Below are positions 7,507 through 17,148 of a stretch of 64,000 nt of DNA, in pieces. The position numbers were made by a program, and so were the translations under genes. A model generated the notes under the pieces. That model did not search any database. It was not told the DNA's origin and saw nothing but the letters and a program-made list of their open reading frames with translations. Each line of letters begins with the position of its first letter. The stretch's first letter is position 1. This DNA comes from Halobacillus andaensis (lineage in GTDB: Bacteria; Bacillota; Bacilli; Bacillales; Halobacillaceae). The stretch covers positions 682,001-746,000 of the forward strand of contig NZ_BMEL01000001.1 in the NCBI RefSeq assembly GCF_014636475.1. The letters run 5' to 3'.

Positions 7507-9102
7507 TTAATCTTCAGCAATCCATGAACGCAGGAGTTTCGCAAAGTCTTCGGGTTTCTCTTTGGCCATGCGTTCAAGCTGTTTTCTTTTTACCGTTGAA
7601 TCATTCTCTTTTTCTTCTATGTCGGGCACGGCTTTAGGTTTTTCTTCGATGACTTCTTCAAAAACCATCTCTTCTTCCTCTTCATTTCTGCGTTTCAGCA
7701 GTCTCCATACGAGGAAGAAGATTAGAAGCAGTAATATCCCGCCAGCTAGATAGACCCATACAGGAATTCCTTCAGATGGAGGAGTGATTTGCGGGCTTCC
7801 TTCAAACTCTTGAAAGACGATAGAAGCTTTATCAGCTGTATCAATTTCTTGATCATAGCTTCCATCAATAGAAGTTGTAATCATTGAATCCACCATCGAC
7901 TGTATGCTCTCTTCAACGGTGTTTTGTTCTTGCTGAGAAAGCATTTCGACTTCTCCTTGCTCATTTTCCCCTTTTGTCGAATCTACGGCTACTTGAATCC
8001 CAAGATCCCTGACTTTAAAAGGGCTTTCCTGAATGTTTCGCTGAATTCGGTTAAATTCATTGTTGACGGTTTCTTTTGACATTTCATAGTCTCCACCGCC
8101 TTCCCCATCTTCAGCTTCATATCCAGGTACATCTTCATCACCTGTACCAGCCGTTCCTCCTACAGGGGTCCCTCCCTCATAAGCTTCTTCAATTCGTTCT
8201 ACACTAACAGGAAGACCCTCCATTGTTTCCTCATCGACAGGCTCGACCAAATCTTCCGTACGATTTTCTTGTGTAAAATCAATGTCAGCCGTTACGGAAG
8301 CTACTACCTTGTCCTGGCCGACCATAGTGCCGAGCATTTTTTGTAAACGCTGCTGAATATCTCTCTCTATATCTTCTTTTACACCTTGCTGATATGTATA
8401 AGCGTCTGAACTATTCGCATTTTCTGAATTATTTATGTCAAAATAGTTGAAATTTTGATCCATGATGACGATATCATCATTAGAAAGGTTAGGAACAGAC
8501 TTCGAAGCTAAGTTATAAAGGGTTTCAACTTGATCGTTTTGAATATCATGGCCAGGCTTTACATTCAATACGATAGAAGCTGAAGCTGTTTGATTTGAAT
8601 CTGAAACAAACACTTCTTCTTCAGGAACGTTAATCATTACGTCGGCCCCATCAATACCAGCGATCCCTGTCATTAAGCTGGCAAGTTCCGATTGCATGGC
8701 ATCTACCTTAATGACCTCAAATTCATTATCTGTCATGCCCCAGGAAACATTATCACTAAAGAATCCATAATCAATATTTCCGCTGTCTGGGATACCAGCA
8801 GCTGCTAAATCTACTATTAATGATTCAGCCTGGGCTTCAGGAACATGAACAGTAGTTCCACCAGAGTCCAACTCATACGCAATGCCTCTAGCGTCTAATT
8901 CTTCCTTTACCTGCCCGACCTCCTGCAGAGATAGATCACGATATAAAGGGACCATATTGGAACTGGTGGCGAATATGCTTGCGATTGATACCAATAATAT
9001 AAACGCTGCAACAGTCCCTATTAGTAGACCTTTTTGTTTTTTGCTTCGTTCGTTCCAAAACGAAGTCGCTTTACTTTTATAAATTTTTAATTTTTCTTTC
9101 AT
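7507..9102 (-). CDS. fliF: Flagellar MS-ring protein FliF
   Basis: 531 residues from the ATG at 9100-9102 (MKEKLKIYKSKATSFW). A further upstream start would add 15 hydrophobic residues that do not fit the family. Transmembrane helices are near residues 28-50 and 445-467 (VWVYLAGGILLLLIFFLVW). The ring-building motifs between them include LYRDLSLQEVGQVKEEL and MNVPEEEVF-type sequence. The C-terminal cytoplasmic tail (LLRSWIAED at the very end) is the FliG-binding helix. An acidic, Gly-rich insert lies near 310-340. FliF forms the membrane ring on which the rod, export gate and C-ring assemble. Confidence 0.96.
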   Translation of the reverse strand: MKEKLKIYKSKATSFWNERSKKQKGLLIGTVAAFILLVSIASIFATSSNMVPLYRDLSLQEVGQVKEELDARGIAYELDSGGTTVHVPEAQAESLIVDLAAAGIPDSGNIDYGFFSDNVSWGMTDNEFEVIKVDAMQSELASLMTGIAGIDGADVMINVPEEEVFVSDSNQTASASIVLNVKPGHDIQNDQVETLYNLASKSVPNLSNDDIVIMDQNFNYFDINNSENANSSDAYTYQQGVKEDIERDIQQRLQKMLGTMVGQDKVVASVTADIDFTQENRTEDLVEPVDEETMEGLPVSVERIEEAYEGGTPVGGTAGTGDEDVPGYEAEDGEGGGDYEMSKETVNNEFNRIQRNIQESPFKVRDLGIQVAVDSTKGENEQGEVEMLSQQEQNTVEESIQSMVDSMITTSIDGSYDQEIDTADKASIVFQEFEGSPQITPPSEGIPVWVYLAGGILLLLIFFLVWRLLKRRNEEEEEMVFEEVIEEKPKAVPDIEEKENDSTVKRKQLERMAKEKPEDFAKLLRSWIAED

Positions 9103-9165
9103 AATTGCCCCCACAAAAAGCACAATATTCGAGAATATGTATATCAACTAGTTAAATAGTGATCG

Positions 9166-9471
9166 TTAAACTTGCATTCTCATAATTTCCTTGTATGCAT
9201 CGACTACTTTATTTCGTATTTCAATGGAAGTTTGAGTGGTGATGCTAGCTTTCTCAGAAGCAACCATTACCTCATGTAAATCATCAACTTCACCATTCGC
9301 TAAAGCCTTAGTCAGATCATCAGAGGCTTTGTTAGCGTTGTTCACATTTTCAACTGCTGTTTTTAAATGATCTGCAAATTGAGAGTGTGCCTCTGCAGGG
9401 CTATTTAACTTTGAAGCAGTTTGATCCGAAGCTTGTATTTGGTTAGTGGATAATGGAGTGGTATTTATCAT
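9166..9471 (-). CDS. fliE: Flagellar hook-basal body protein FliE
   Basis: 101 residues. The C-terminal FliE signature DLHEVMVASEKASITTQTSIEIRNKVVDAYKEIMRMQV (here summarised: VMVASEKA at about 68-75, and AYKEIMRMQV at the end) is clear. FliE links the MS ring to the proximal rod and is the first rod substrate exported. It lies between flgC and fliF, the standard order. Confidence 0.95.
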   Translation of the reverse strand: MINTTPLSTNQIQASDQTASKLNSPAEAHSQFADHLKTAVENVNNANKASDDLTKALANGEVDDLHEVMVASEKASITTQTSIEIRNKVVDAYKEIMRMQV

Positions 9472-9486
9472 AAGTCTGCCTCCTTT

Positions 9487-9945
9487 TTACTTGCCGATTT
9501 CGAGTGCTTTCATTAGCATGCCTTTTGAAGCATTCATTGAAGTTACATTTGCTTCATAGGACCGAGTCGCACTCATCATATCAACGGTTTCTTTAAGTGG
9601 ATCTACATTCGGCATCTGTACATAGCCGTCTTCATTAGCGTCAGGGTGACTCGGATTATAAACTTGTTTGAATGGTTCCTCATCATCGAGAATTTCGGTA
9701 GCCTTTACCCCATTTTTACCAGTAGAGGATGAGCCAGCCTGCGCTTTTTCTAAGAATGAGCCAAAGGACTGGTCTTTTGGTTGAAACTCAACCATTTTTC
9801 TACGGTAAGGCTCCCACTCCCCATTTTCATTAACTGTAGCGCGAGTGGAGTCTGCATTTGCCATGTTGGATGAAGCAGTGTCCATTCGAAGGCGTTGTGC
9901 CGTTAGTCCACTGGCACTTGCGTTCATGGAATTAAAAATACTCAT
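9487..9945 (-). CDS. flgC: Flagellar basal-body rod protein FlgC
   Basis: 152 residues. N-terminal rod motif MNASASGLTAQRLRMD, then ASSNMANADSTR; C-terminal helix VDMMSATRSYEANVTSMNAS and KGMLMKALEIGK. These are FlgC-type rod termini that form the helical rod coiled coil. GGGAGGGAACTAAGC precedes the ATG. It starts three bases after the flgB stop. Confidence 0.96.
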   Translation of the reverse strand: MSIFNSMNASASGLTAQRLRMDTASSNMANADSTRATVNENGEWEPYRRKMVEFQPKDQSFGSFLEKAQAGSSSTGKNGVKATEILDDEEPFKQVYNPSHPDANEDGYVQMPNVDPLKETVDMMSATRSYEANVTSMNASKGMLMKALEIGK

Positions 9946-9947
9946 GC

Positions 9948-10340
9948 TTAGTTCCCTCCCTTAATTACACTTTCAAGACTGTTAAATTTGCCGCTTAATC
10001 GATCAACCAGCGCTTGATATTGGATTTGATTTTTAGCTAAGTCGTTCATCTCCTTATCGATGTCGACATTGTTTCCGTTATGATTGTATGTAGTACCTTC
10101 ATTACGAATCGTAGTGATTTGATTATCTTTAGTAGAATTAAACGGTAAATGTCGTTCATTGGTACGCTTCGCTTGCAACCCATTTATTTCCCCTTCTAAT
10201 ACTTCCTTAAAAGCAACATCTTTCGCTTTATAACCAGGAGTGTCCACGTTTGCTATGTTATCGGATATGGCTGCATTTTTTTTAGTAGAGAAGTTTAAAG
10301 AGTTCTCTAGTGTGGTAAAGGTATCACTAAATAGGTTCAA
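9948..10340 (-). CDS. flgB: Flagellar basal-body rod protein FlgB
   Basis: 130 residues. N-terminal motif NAAISDNIANVDTPGYKAKDV and the C-terminal stretch VDIDKEMNDLAKNQIQYQAL are diagnostic for FlgB. The start codon is TTG, preceded by GGAGGG at 7 bases. This is the first gene of the fla/che operon, directly downstream of codY as in B. subtilis. The promoter region is at about 10390-10520. Confidence 0.95.
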   Translation of the reverse strand: MNLFSDTFTTLENSLNFSTKKNAAISDNIANVDTPGYKAKDVAFKEVLEGEINGLQAKRTNERHLPFNSTKDNQITTIRNEGTTYNHNGNNVDIDKEMNDLAKNQIQYQALVDRLSGKFNSLESVIKGGN

Positions 10341-10389
10341 GACATTCCCTCCCGTATCTTCTAGATTGTTTTGACAAACGAATAAACTT

Positions 10390-10404
10390 TATTTTAAGAA
10401 AAAT
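10390..10404 (-). promoter_or_regulatory. Candidate CodY box in the fla/che leader
   Basis: Read on the minus strand, ATTTTTCTTAAAATA matches the CodY consensus AATTTTCWGAAAATT at 12 of 15 positions. It lies 50-65 bases upstream of flgB and just downstream of the predicted -10. In B. subtilis CodY binds and represses the fla/che promoter, and codY is the neighbouring gene here, so the site is plausible. AT-rich sequence makes chance matches likely. Confidence 0.45.
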
Positions 10405-10424
10405 TGTACAACGCGTCTATTCTA

Positions 10425-10454
10425 ATTTTATTAATTTTTCCATTTGCAGGACAA
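10425..10454 (-). promoter_or_regulatory. Candidate sigma-A promoter of the fla/che operon
   Basis: On the minus strand TTGTCC (10449-10454) and TAAAAT (10425-10430) are separated by 18 bases. This puts the start of transcription near 10418, about 80 bases upstream of flgB. No sigma-D promoter (TAAA with GCCGATAT) was seen nearby. Confidence 0.5.
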
Positions 10455-10506
10455 AAGAACATTTAGACCTAGTCTTAAAGTTTTGATTTGTCGGTAATTA
10501 TTTCTA

Positions 10507-10519
10507 TTTGTCGAAAAAA
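10507..10519 (+). promoter_or_regulatory. Spo0A box (0A box) upstream of fla/che
   Basis: TTTGTCGAAAAAA contains an exact TGTCGAA core and matches the 0A-box consensus well. A weaker match (TTTGTCGG at 10487-10494) lies about 20 bases closer to flgB. Both are upstream of the predicted -35, a position suited to control of motility by phosphorylated Spo0A on entry into sporulation. Function is inferred. Confidence 0.5.
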
Positions 10520-10758
10520 CTACTATAAAGAACATTATTACACAATTATGCGGTAAAATAAATTGGATTTTTAAACATATTAAAAAAGCTACAAAAGAAT
10601 GATAAGTGCGGTCTTATTTCTCTGTTATTTTACAGTTACTCCCATAATTTTAGGACTTACCTAATAAAAATAAAAAAAATTGGTACATAAGTAAATCAGC
10701 GATATTAAAAATCGTATATTTCGTGTGAACGCAGATCATTAGCGTAGTCAAAATTCGA

Positions 10759-10843
10759 AGACTCCTGTGGGAACAGCACGAGTCTCAGCTTCCTCAGAAA
10801 GCGCTCTATGCTTTCCGAGGAAGCTGAGACCGCGCCCACGGAA
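10759..10843 (+). repeat. Palindromic intergenic element, copy 1 (codY-flgB gap)
   Basis: GACTCCTGTGGGA at the left pairs with GCCCACGG at the right. Inside are perfect 14-base arms, GTCTCAGCTTCCTC (10782-10795) and GAGGAAGCTGAGAC (10817-10830), with an inner 6-bp stem. It shares the ACTCC(T/A)(A/G/T)(T/G)GGGA ... GCCCA(C/T)GGAA(A) framework with copies at 34710, 43466 and 63395. The rest of the 10520-10880 gap is AT-rich and holds no ORF that I can support. Confidence 0.85.
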
Positions 10844-10885
10844 TGTTAAGTATTTTAACGGAGCGATGGTGTGAATTCTCTTTAA

Positions 10886-10932
10886 CATAAATAATCCGAA
10901 CTGATTCCTACAGAATCGTTCGGATTATTTTA
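10886..10932 (-). terminator. Bidirectional hairpin terminator downstream of codY
   Basis: Arms AATAATCCGAAC (10890-10901) and GTTCGGATTATT (10918-10929) pair perfectly, and an inner GATTC/GAATC stem extends the helix to 17 bp with one bulged base. Flanks are T-rich on both strands. It lies about 35 bases past the codY stop and ends the xerC-clpQ-clpY-codY transcript. Confidence 0.85.
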
Positions 10933-10962
10933 TGCTTTATTCAGTTTTGTCACAGTCTGTTA

Positions 10963-11742
10963 TTAATTGGCGCGTAATTTTTGCAATTCTACTAGGAAAT
11001 TGTTGTTTAATACTTTAATATACGTCCCTTTCATCCCAAGAGAACGTGATTCGATAACCCCAGCACTTTCTAGTTTACGAAGAGCATTTACAATTACAGA
11101 ACGCGTGATTCCTACTCTATCCGCAATCTTACTGGCAACAAGAAGTCCTTCATTTCCTTCCAGTTCTTCAAAAATATGTTCAATCGCTTCTAACTCACTA
11201 TAAGATAATGAACTAATTGCCATTTGAACAACCGCTTTATTACGAGCTTCTTGCTCAATTTCTTCTGTCTTTTCATGTAGAATTTCCATACCCACAACGG
11301 TAGCCCCGTACTCAGCTAAAAGCAGATCATCTTCGTTAAAGCTTTCATTTAAGCGACTGAGAATAAGTGTACCTAGTCTCTGTCCGCCACCGATAATAGG
11401 AACAATCGTTGTTAATCCCTCTTCAAACAATTCTCTGTTTTCCACTGGAAAAGCCGTGTACTCACTATCGATATCGAGGTTCGGAGTTGTCTCTTGAATA
11501 TTGAATAAATTCTGAGTGTATTCCTGCGGAAAGCGTCTTTCTGAAAGCATAGCCTTCATTCTTTCATTTTCAATCTCTTGTTTGATCGCAAACCCCAACA
11601 GCTTACCTCTACGGCTCAATACAAATGTATTTGCTCCAATGACATCTCTTAATGTTGCCGACATATCATTAAAGTCCACCGATTTCCCAGTTGTTTTTTG
11701 CAGCATTGCGTTAATTCTTCTTGCGCGGTTTAATAATTCCAT
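10963..11742 (-). CDS. codY: GTP- and branched-chain-amino-acid-sensing global repressor CodY
   Basis: 259 residues, the same length as the B. subtilis protein and collinear with it from [15 protein letters not shown]. The N-terminal GAF domain (about 1-155) binds isoleucine, leucine and valine. The C-terminal winged helix has its helix-turn-helix at about 203-222 ([20 protein letters not shown]). Active CodY represses nutrient-scavenging, competence and motility genes when GTP and branched-chain amino acids are high. It is the last gene of the xerC-clpQ-clpY-codY operon and lies next to a possible target, fla/che. Confidence 0.98.
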   Translation of the reverse strand: MELLNRARRINAMLQKTTGKSVDFNDMSATLRDVIGANTFVLSRRGKLLGFAIKQEIENERMKAMLSERRFPQEYTQNLFNIQETTPNLDIDSEYTAFPVENRELFEEGLTTIVPIIGGGQRLGTLILSRLNESFNEDDLLLAEYGATVVGMEILHEKTEEIEQEARNKAVVQMAISSLSYSELEAIEHIFEELEGNEGLLVASKIADRVGITRSVIVNALRKLESAGVIESRSLGMKGTYIKVLNNNFLVELQKLRAN

Positions 11743-11763
11743 TGTTCTTCCTCCTTACAAATC

Positions 11764-13161
11764 TTAAAGTATAAATCTGCTTAAATCTTTATTTTTAACA
11801 ATTGTAGATAGTTTACTTTCTACATATTGAGGGGTTATTTCAATTGTTTCAAGGGTGACATCAGGCGCTTCAAAAGAAAGATCCTCTAGTAATTTTTCTA
11901 AGATCGTATGCAGACGGCGTGCGCCAATGTTATCTGTCTCCTGGTTTACCTCATAAGCTATTTCAGCCAATCTAGTTATAGCATCGTCAGAAAATTCAAC
12001 CTTTATACCTTCTGTTTCAAGAAGTGCTTTATATTGTTTCAATAATGCATTTGATGGCTCTACTAAAATATTACGGAAATCTTCTACCGTCAACTTCTGC
12101 AATTCAACCCGAATAGGGAAACGGCCTTGAAGCTCTGGAATTAAATCTGAAGGTTTAGCCATATGAAATGCACCAGCGGCTATAAATAAAATATGATCGG
12201 TCGAGACAGGTCCATATTTTGTGACAATCGTTGATCCTTCAATAATAGGAAGGATGTCTCGTTGTACGCCTTCTCTCGAAACATTTGCTTGGTTTTCACC
12301 TTTTGCAGCCACTTTATCAATTTCATCAATAAAGATCATTCCCGACTGCTCTACCTTTTCTACCGCTTCTTGGCCAACCTCATCCATATCCACTAACTTT
12401 TGAGCTTCTTCCTGAGTTAACACTTTTCTCGCTTTAGATACGGTAAGTTTTCTTTTCTTCTTATTCTTCGGCATAAATTGACTGAAGGCATCTTGCATAT
12501 TCATGCCCATCTGTTCCATTCCCGAGCCCTGGAGCATATCAAACATAGAAGATTGGGATTCTTCGACTTCTACCGTCACCATATGGTCTTCAAGCTCTCC
12601 AAGCTCCAATTGGTGCTTGATACGGCTTCGTTTCGTTTCCACTTCAGCATCTTCATTCGCTTGATCAGACGCGGTCGTCTCTTGATCACCTTGTTGAAAA
12701 AGCATTTCAAAAGGATTTTTCATTGTGTTGCCCTGCTTTTTCTTCGATGGCACAAGTAATTTCACCAGCCGCTTGTTGGCTTGCTCTTCCGCACGGTCTT
12801 TTACAGCTTCCATTTTTTCTTCTTTTACCATGCGAACGGCCATTTCGACCAGGTCCCGTACCATAGATTCTACGTCGCGTCCTACATACCCTACTTCGGT
12901 AAACTTAGTAGCTTCTACTTTTACAAAAGGCGCACCTACAAGTTTAGCCAGTCTTCTAGCAACCTCTGTCTTACCGACACCTGTAGGACCCATCATTAGA
13001 ATATTTTTAGGAACGACTTCATTCTTTAAATCATCGGTTAGCTGCATGCGGCGATATCGATTTCGAAGAGCTACTGCTACGGATCGTTTCGCATCTGTCT
13101 GACCTATAATATATTGATCCAATCGCTCAACGATTTGTTTAGGTGTTAATTTAATGGACAC
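11764..13161 (-). CDS. clpY: ATP-dependent protease ATPase subunit ClpY (HslU)
   Basis: 465 residues. AAA+ ATPase with Walker [10 protein letters not shown] at about 58-66, Walker [10 protein letters not shown] near 270, and the HslU pore motif GYVGRDVE near 90. The Glu/Gln/Met-rich I-domain lies at about 115-240. The C-terminus (LSRFIL) is the tail that inserts between ClpQ subunits to activate them. GTG start with GGAGG upstream. ClpY unfolds substrates and feeds them to ClpQ. Confidence 0.97.
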   Translation of the reverse strand: MSIKLTPKQIVERLDQYIIGQTDAKRSVAVALRNRYRRMQLTDDLKNEVVPKNILMMGPTGVGKTEVARRLAKLVGAPFVKVEATKFTEVGYVGRDVESMVRDLVEMAVRMVKEEKMEAVKDRAEEQANKRLVKLLVPSKKKQGNTMKNPFEMLFQQGDQETTASDQANEDAEVETKRSRIKHQLELGELEDHMVTVEVEESQSSMFDMLQGSGMEQMGMNMQDAFSQFMPKNKKKRKLTVSKARKVLTQEEAQKLVDMDEVGQEAVEKVEQSGMIFIDEIDKVAAKGENQANVSREGVQRDILPIIEGSTIVTKYGPVSTDHILFIAAGAFHMAKPSDLIPELQGRFPIRVELQKLTVEDFRNILVEPSNALLKQYKALLETEGIKVEFSDDAITRLAEIAYEVNQETDNIGARRLHTILEKLLEDLSFEAPDVTLETIEITPQYVESKLSTIVKNKDLSRFIL

Positions 13162-13173
13162 GATGCAAACCTC

Positions 13174-13719
13174 CTATTCCAAAACCTCTAACGTAATATG
13201 GTTATTCGTAAACACACAAATTTCTCCAGCTATTTCTAGTGAAGCACGCGCGATATCTTCGGCTGACTGTTCTGAAGAATATCTTTTTAATGCGCGGCCT
13301 GCACTAAGAGCATAGTTCCCTCCTGAACCAATGGCTAATATTCCATCGTCCGGTTCTATGACTTCCCCAGTACCTGACACTAAAAACATTTTATCTTTAT
13401 TCATGACGATTAACATCGCTTCAAGCTTACGTAGAACTTGATCACTGCGCCATTCTTTTGCCAGTTCTACCGAAGCTCTCGCTAAATTTCCATCATATGC
13501 TTCCAGTTTGGCTTCGAATTTTTCAAAAAGCGTAAATGCATCGGCCACAGAACCTGCAAAGCCAGCCAATACTTCATCATTAAATAATTTTCGTACTTTT
13601 ACGGCTTTATGCTTCATGACTACTTGGTTGCCAAGCGTCACTTGACCGTCTCCGCTCATCGCAGCTTTACCTTTATGCTGCACAGCAAATATCGTAGTTG
13701 CATGAAATTGACGATCCAT
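13174..13719 (-). CDS. clpQ: ATP-dependent protease peptidase subunit ClpQ (HslV)
   Basis: 181 residues. The proteasome-beta fold is evident from [25 protein letters not shown] and [11 protein letters not shown] (given in parts). Thr8, in ATTIFAV, aligns with the catalytic Thr of E. coli HslV. In B. subtilis ClpQ an N-terminal serine after the initiator Met is reported as the nucleophile; here that position is Asp ([11 protein letters not shown]). Unless the peptide MDRQFHA is removed, no N-terminal Ser or Thr is exposed. GAGGTGA precedes the ATG. Confidence 0.96.
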   Translation of the reverse strand: MDRQFHATTIFAVQHKGKAAMSGDGQVTLGNQVVMKHKAVKVRKLFNDEVLAGFAGSVADAFTLFEKFEAKLEAYDGNLARASVELAKEWRSDQVLRKLEAMLIVMNKDKMFLVSGTGEVIEPDDGILAIGSGGNYALSAGRALKRYSSEQSAEDIARASLEIAGEICVFTNNHITLEVLE

Positions 13720-13731
13720 TCCATCACCTCA

Positions 13732-14640
13732 TCATTTATTAGCGCGAGGATGACTATTCATATATACATGACGGAGTCGATCCTTCGTTACGTGCGTGTA
13801 AATTTGCGTTGAAGATAAATGTTCATGCCCCAGTAACTCCTGAACAGAACGTAAGTCTGCACCTTCATTAAGCAAATGGGTTGCAAATGTATGCCTAAGC
13901 TTATGCGGATGGATATCTACCGTTAAAGCTGCGTCCTCTACCATTTTATTTAAAATGGTTCGAATGCCTCTGGCTGTTAACGGTCCTCCTCGAGCATTAA
14001 GAAAAACACGTGACGTTCCTTCTGTTTTTTCACTTTGAAGATCGGGACGCCCTTCATGTAAGTATGTTGTTAAAGCGTCAAAAGCAAACTGCCCAAATGG
14101 TACATATCGCTCTTTACGCCCCTTCCCTCTAACGAGAAGGGTGGATAAAGAGAAATCGATATCCCCTTGCTCTAACTGCTCGCACTCACTCACTCGCATA
14201 CCTGTTCCATATAATAGCTCGATCAAAGCTTGATTACGCTGCCCTAAAGGGGTCGTCACATCGCTTACCTCAAATAAGTATTTAATTTCCTCTTCATAAA
14301 AAAATTGCGGAATAGGATTTTCACTTTTAGGCATTCGTACATTAAGAAAAGGATTTTGTTCTACTAACTTTTCTCTTTCTAAAAAACGATAAAAGCTTCT
14401 TAAGCAGGATAGCTTTCTTGAAATGCTTCTCCTTGAAAGCTGCTTATTGTGAAGTTGTGATAAATAGACCCTAATGACAGAATAATCGACTTGCTTTAAC
14501 GATGCCATAGATTCAGCCTGTAAAAAATTCATAAAGTCTCGAAGGTCTTCCTTGTAGTTCGTAATCGTTAAAGAAGAAGCGTTTTTCTCAATTTGTAAAT
14601 ATTCAACGAATAAATTTTTTTGATGTTCGAATTCGTTCAT
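13732..14640 (-). CDS. xerC: Site-specific tyrosine recombinase XerC (CodV)
   Basis: 302 residues. SAM-like N-terminal DNA-binding domain (about 1-90), then the catalytic domain with Arg in GTGMRVSECEQL, Lys in RGKGRKERYVPF, HKLRHTFATHLL, LGHEHLSSTQIY (Tyr nucleophile near 284). With its partner it resolves chromosome dimers at dif. The position directly upstream of clpQ matches B. subtilis codV. The usual upstream neighbour trmFO is missing. Confidence 0.96.
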   Translation of the reverse strand: MNEFEHQKNLFVEYLQIEKNASSLTITNYKEDLRDFMNFLQAESMASLKQVDYSVIRVYLSQLHNKQLSRRSISRKLSCLRSFYRFLEREKLVEQNPFLNVRMPKSENPIPQFFYEEEIKYLFEVSDVTTPLGQRNQALIELLYGTGMRVSECEQLEQGDIDFSLSTLLVRGKGRKERYVPFGQFAFDALTTYLHEGRPDLQSEKTEGTSRVFLNARGGPLTARGIRTILNKMVEDAALTVDIHPHKLRHTFATHLLNEGADLRSVQELLGHEHLSSTQIYTHVTKDRLRHVYMNSHPRANK

Positions 14641-14871
14641 ATTTCACCTCACAAAGCGTCTAAATTTTATCACACTATTCACTAAAATAACAATTCATTT
14701 AATGAAATTGTAATAACATTCTGAATTGTTCATGACTTATTTCTATTATTATACGGCTATTGAAGTAAAAAATAAACGATTACAAATAATTACTGTCAAG
14801 TATATGTCCTTACCAAACCGTAATTATAGCTTTCCATTAGGAACGTGTCAAATATTTTCATATCATTTTTA
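14641..14871. other. AT-rich gap upstream of xerC; no gene seen where trmFO is usually found
   Basis: No ORF or RNA gene is visible. On the minus strand there are promoter-like pieces, TTGACA near 14790 and TATAAT at 14748-14753, but they are too far apart to form one promoter. They may belong to separate weak promoters for xerC-clpQ-clpY-codY. Confidence 0.4.
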
Positions 14872-14909
14872 AATAATAAAAACCTGCGGCATTATGCAAC
14901 GCAGGTTTT
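14872..14909 (-). terminator. Intrinsic terminator of topA
   Basis: Arms AAAACCTGCG (14879-14888) and CGCAGGTTTT (14900-14909) form a 10-bp stem, followed on the minus strand by TTTTTATTATTT. It starts 8 bases after the topA stop. Confidence 0.9.
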
Positions 14910-14916
14910 CCTCCAG

Positions 14917-16992
14917 CTAGGATTGCTGTTCTTCTTTATAATCACATTCGGTACATTGAATTTGAGTACCTTTTTTCGCTTTTTTCTCAACGAGTAGTGA
15001 TTCACATTTCGGACAAGGACGTGAGATCGGTTTATCCCAAGAAATAAAGTCACATTCAGGATATTGATCGCAGCCGAAAAACTTACGGTTTTTCTTACTC
15101 TTTCGTTCGACTACTTCGCCTTCTTTACATTTTGGACATGTTACATCAATTTTCTTAAGAATCGGTTTTGTATTGCGGCAATCTGGAAAGTTGGAGCAAG
15201 CGAGAAATTTCCCGTAACGCCCCATCTTGTATACCATTTCGTGACCGCATTTTTCACAATCTATGCCAGCGGGTTCATCCTTAATCTCCACATGTTCCAT
15301 CTCTTTTTCAGCTTTTTCAAGTCGAGGTTGAAAGCCTTGATAGAATTGAGAGATCGTAGTTACCCAGTCCTGCTTTCCTTCTTCAATTGAATCAAGATCA
15401 TCTTCCATTCCTTTTGTGAAATCTACATCAATGATCTCAGGGAAATATTCTTTTAATTGCTCTAGGACAATCTCACCAAGTTCAGTAGGCACAAATCTCT
15501 TGTTATCTAGTGCCACATACCCTCTGCGTTGAATCGTATCAAGAGTAGGAGCATAGGTCGAAGGTCGGCCGATCCCCAGTTCCTCTAGTGTTCGAACGAG
15601 ACGCGCTTCTGTATAGCGGGGAGGCGGCTGAGTAAAGTGTTGATTAGGTTTAATAGCATCTGCCTTAACGTTCATCCCTTCTTCAAGGTGTGGCAGCAGC
15701 TTGTCCTTCTCTTTTTTATTATCATCACTACCTTCAATGTAAACCTTCATAAACCCTTTGAACTTCACTTCTGAACCGGTTGCTCTGAACTCAACACCTT
15801 CATTATAGAGGTGAACCGTCATCGTATCTAATACCGCTGGAGCCATCTGACTAGCAATAAATCGGTCCCATATTAGTTTATAAAGACGGTATTGATCTCT
15901 TGATAATAGACTCTTCATCGCTTTAGGGTCTCTGCTGGCTCCTGTTGGACGAATGGCTTCGTGAGCATCTTGAGCTCCACCTTGCTTCTTCTCATTATTG
16001 CTTTTCGTTAAATATTCTTTGCCAAAATTGTTTTCAATATAAGATTTCGCATCATCTTTTGCCGAATTTGAAAGCCTCGTGGAATCCGTACGCATGTAAG
16101 TGATTAAACCTGTAATTCCTTGTTTTCCTTTCAGGTCAATTCCTTCATACAGCTGTTGAGCAACCATCATCGTTTTCTTTGCTCTAAAGTTAAGCTTTCG
16201 AGCAGCTTCCTGCTGTAAAGAAGAAGTGGTAAATGGCTGAGAAGGGTTCCTTCTTCTTTCTCTCTTATTTACTTTTTCGATCGAAAACTGATCGCCTTTC
16301 ATTTTGTCCTGAATTTCTTTGACATCTTCTTCTGTCTTAAGATCTTTCTTTTTCCCGTCTACTCCATAGAAAGACCCTTCAAATTTTTCTTTATCTTTTA
16401 GGAAATCTGCATCGATCGTCCAATATTCTTCTGGTTCGAATTTTTTAATTTCATTTTCACGATCAATTATGATCTTCACAGCGACCGACTGCACACGTCC
16501 TGCACTTAGTCCTTTTTTAACTTTCTTCCATAAGATCGGACTAATGTTATAACCAACTAGACGATCAAGCACGCGTCTTGCCTGCTGAGCATCTACTAAG
16601 TCAGAGTCGATGGTACGGGGCTGTTTAAATGAATCTTTAATCGCATCTTTTGTTATTTCGTTAAATACAACCCTGCATTCTGATTTTTGATCAATATCTA
16701 AACTATGAGCCAAATGCCATGCGATCGCTTCTCCTTCGCGGTCGGGGTCGGCTGCGAGATAAACACGTTTCGCTTTTTTAGCTGCTGTTTTTAATTCTTT
16801 TAGTACAGGTCCTTTTCCTCGTATCGTAATATATTTAGGTTCGAATTCATTTTCAACATCAACACCCATTTGACTTCTCGGTAAGTCTCTTACGTGTCCT
16901 AACGATGCTTTTACTTTGTATTTCTTTCCAAGGTATCGTTCAATCGTCTTTGCTTTAGCTGGTGATTCAACGATTACAAGATAATCTGCCAT
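14917..16992 (-). CDS. topA: DNA topoisomerase I (type IA)
   Basis: 691 residues from the ATG at 16990-16992, the B. subtilis length; an in-frame start 15 bases earlier lacks a ribosome binding site, while GGAGG lies seven bases before this one. TOPRIM domain from [20 protein letters not shown] with [13 protein letters not shown]. The active-site Tyr is in [14 protein letters not shown] near residue 295. Three C-terminal Cys4 zinc ribbons occupy about 575-690 ([33 protein letters not shown]). It relaxes negative supercoils. Confidence 0.98.
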   Translation of the reverse strand: MADYLVIVESPAKAKTIERYLGKKYKVKASLGHVRDLPRSQMGVDVENEFEPKYITIRGKGPVLKELKTAAKKAKRVYLAADPDREGEAIAWHLAHSLDIDQKSECRVVFNEITKDAIKDSFKQPRTIDSDLVDAQQARRVLDRLVGYNISPILWKKVKKGLSAGRVQSVAVKIIIDRENEIKKFEPEEYWTIDADFLKDKEKFEGSFYGVDGKKKDLKTEEDVKEIQDKMKGDQFSIEKVNKRERRRNPSQPFTTSSLQQEAARKLNFRAKKTMMVAQQLYEGIDLKGKQGITGLITYMRTDSTRLSNSAKDDAKSYIENNFGKEYLTKSNNEKKQGGAQDAHEAIRPTGASRDPKAMKSLLSRDQYRLYKLIWDRFIASQMAPAVLDTMTVHLYNEGVEFRATGSEVKFKGFMKVYIEGSDDNKKEKDKLLPHLEEGMNVKADAIKPNQHFTQPPPRYTEARLVRTLEELGIGRPSTYAPTLDTIQRRGYVALDNKRFVPTELGEIVLEQLKEYFPEIIDVDFTKGMEDDLDSIEEGKQDWVTTISQFYQGFQPRLEKAEKEMEHVEIKDEPAGIDCEKCGHEMVYKMGRYGKFLACSNFPDCRNTKPILKKIDVTCPKCKEGEVVERKSKKNRKFFGCDQYPECDFISWDKPISRPCPKCESLLVEKKAKKGTQIQCTECDYKEEQQS

Positions 16993-17148
16993 GTAGTTTC
17001 CTCCCATAGAGGTATTTCTGTTTTATTATATATATCACAAATCTTCCCTATTATTAAATAGAATGAAACCGTTTGTCAAACTGACATCATTATTTTATTC
17101 TTTCCATTGCAGGCTTTATCCCTCTTAAAACCTGTTTTATTAAATTTT

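Noticed and set aside
10341-10520. Sigma-D promoter for fla/che
   Set aside because: No GCCGATAT-like -10 with an upstream TAAA was found on the minus strand; only a sigma-A-like promoter is supported.
12725-13102. 125-residue plus-strand ORF
   Set aside because: Lies wholly inside clpY on the opposite strand, has no ribosome binding site and reads as Ser/Thr-rich antisense sequence.
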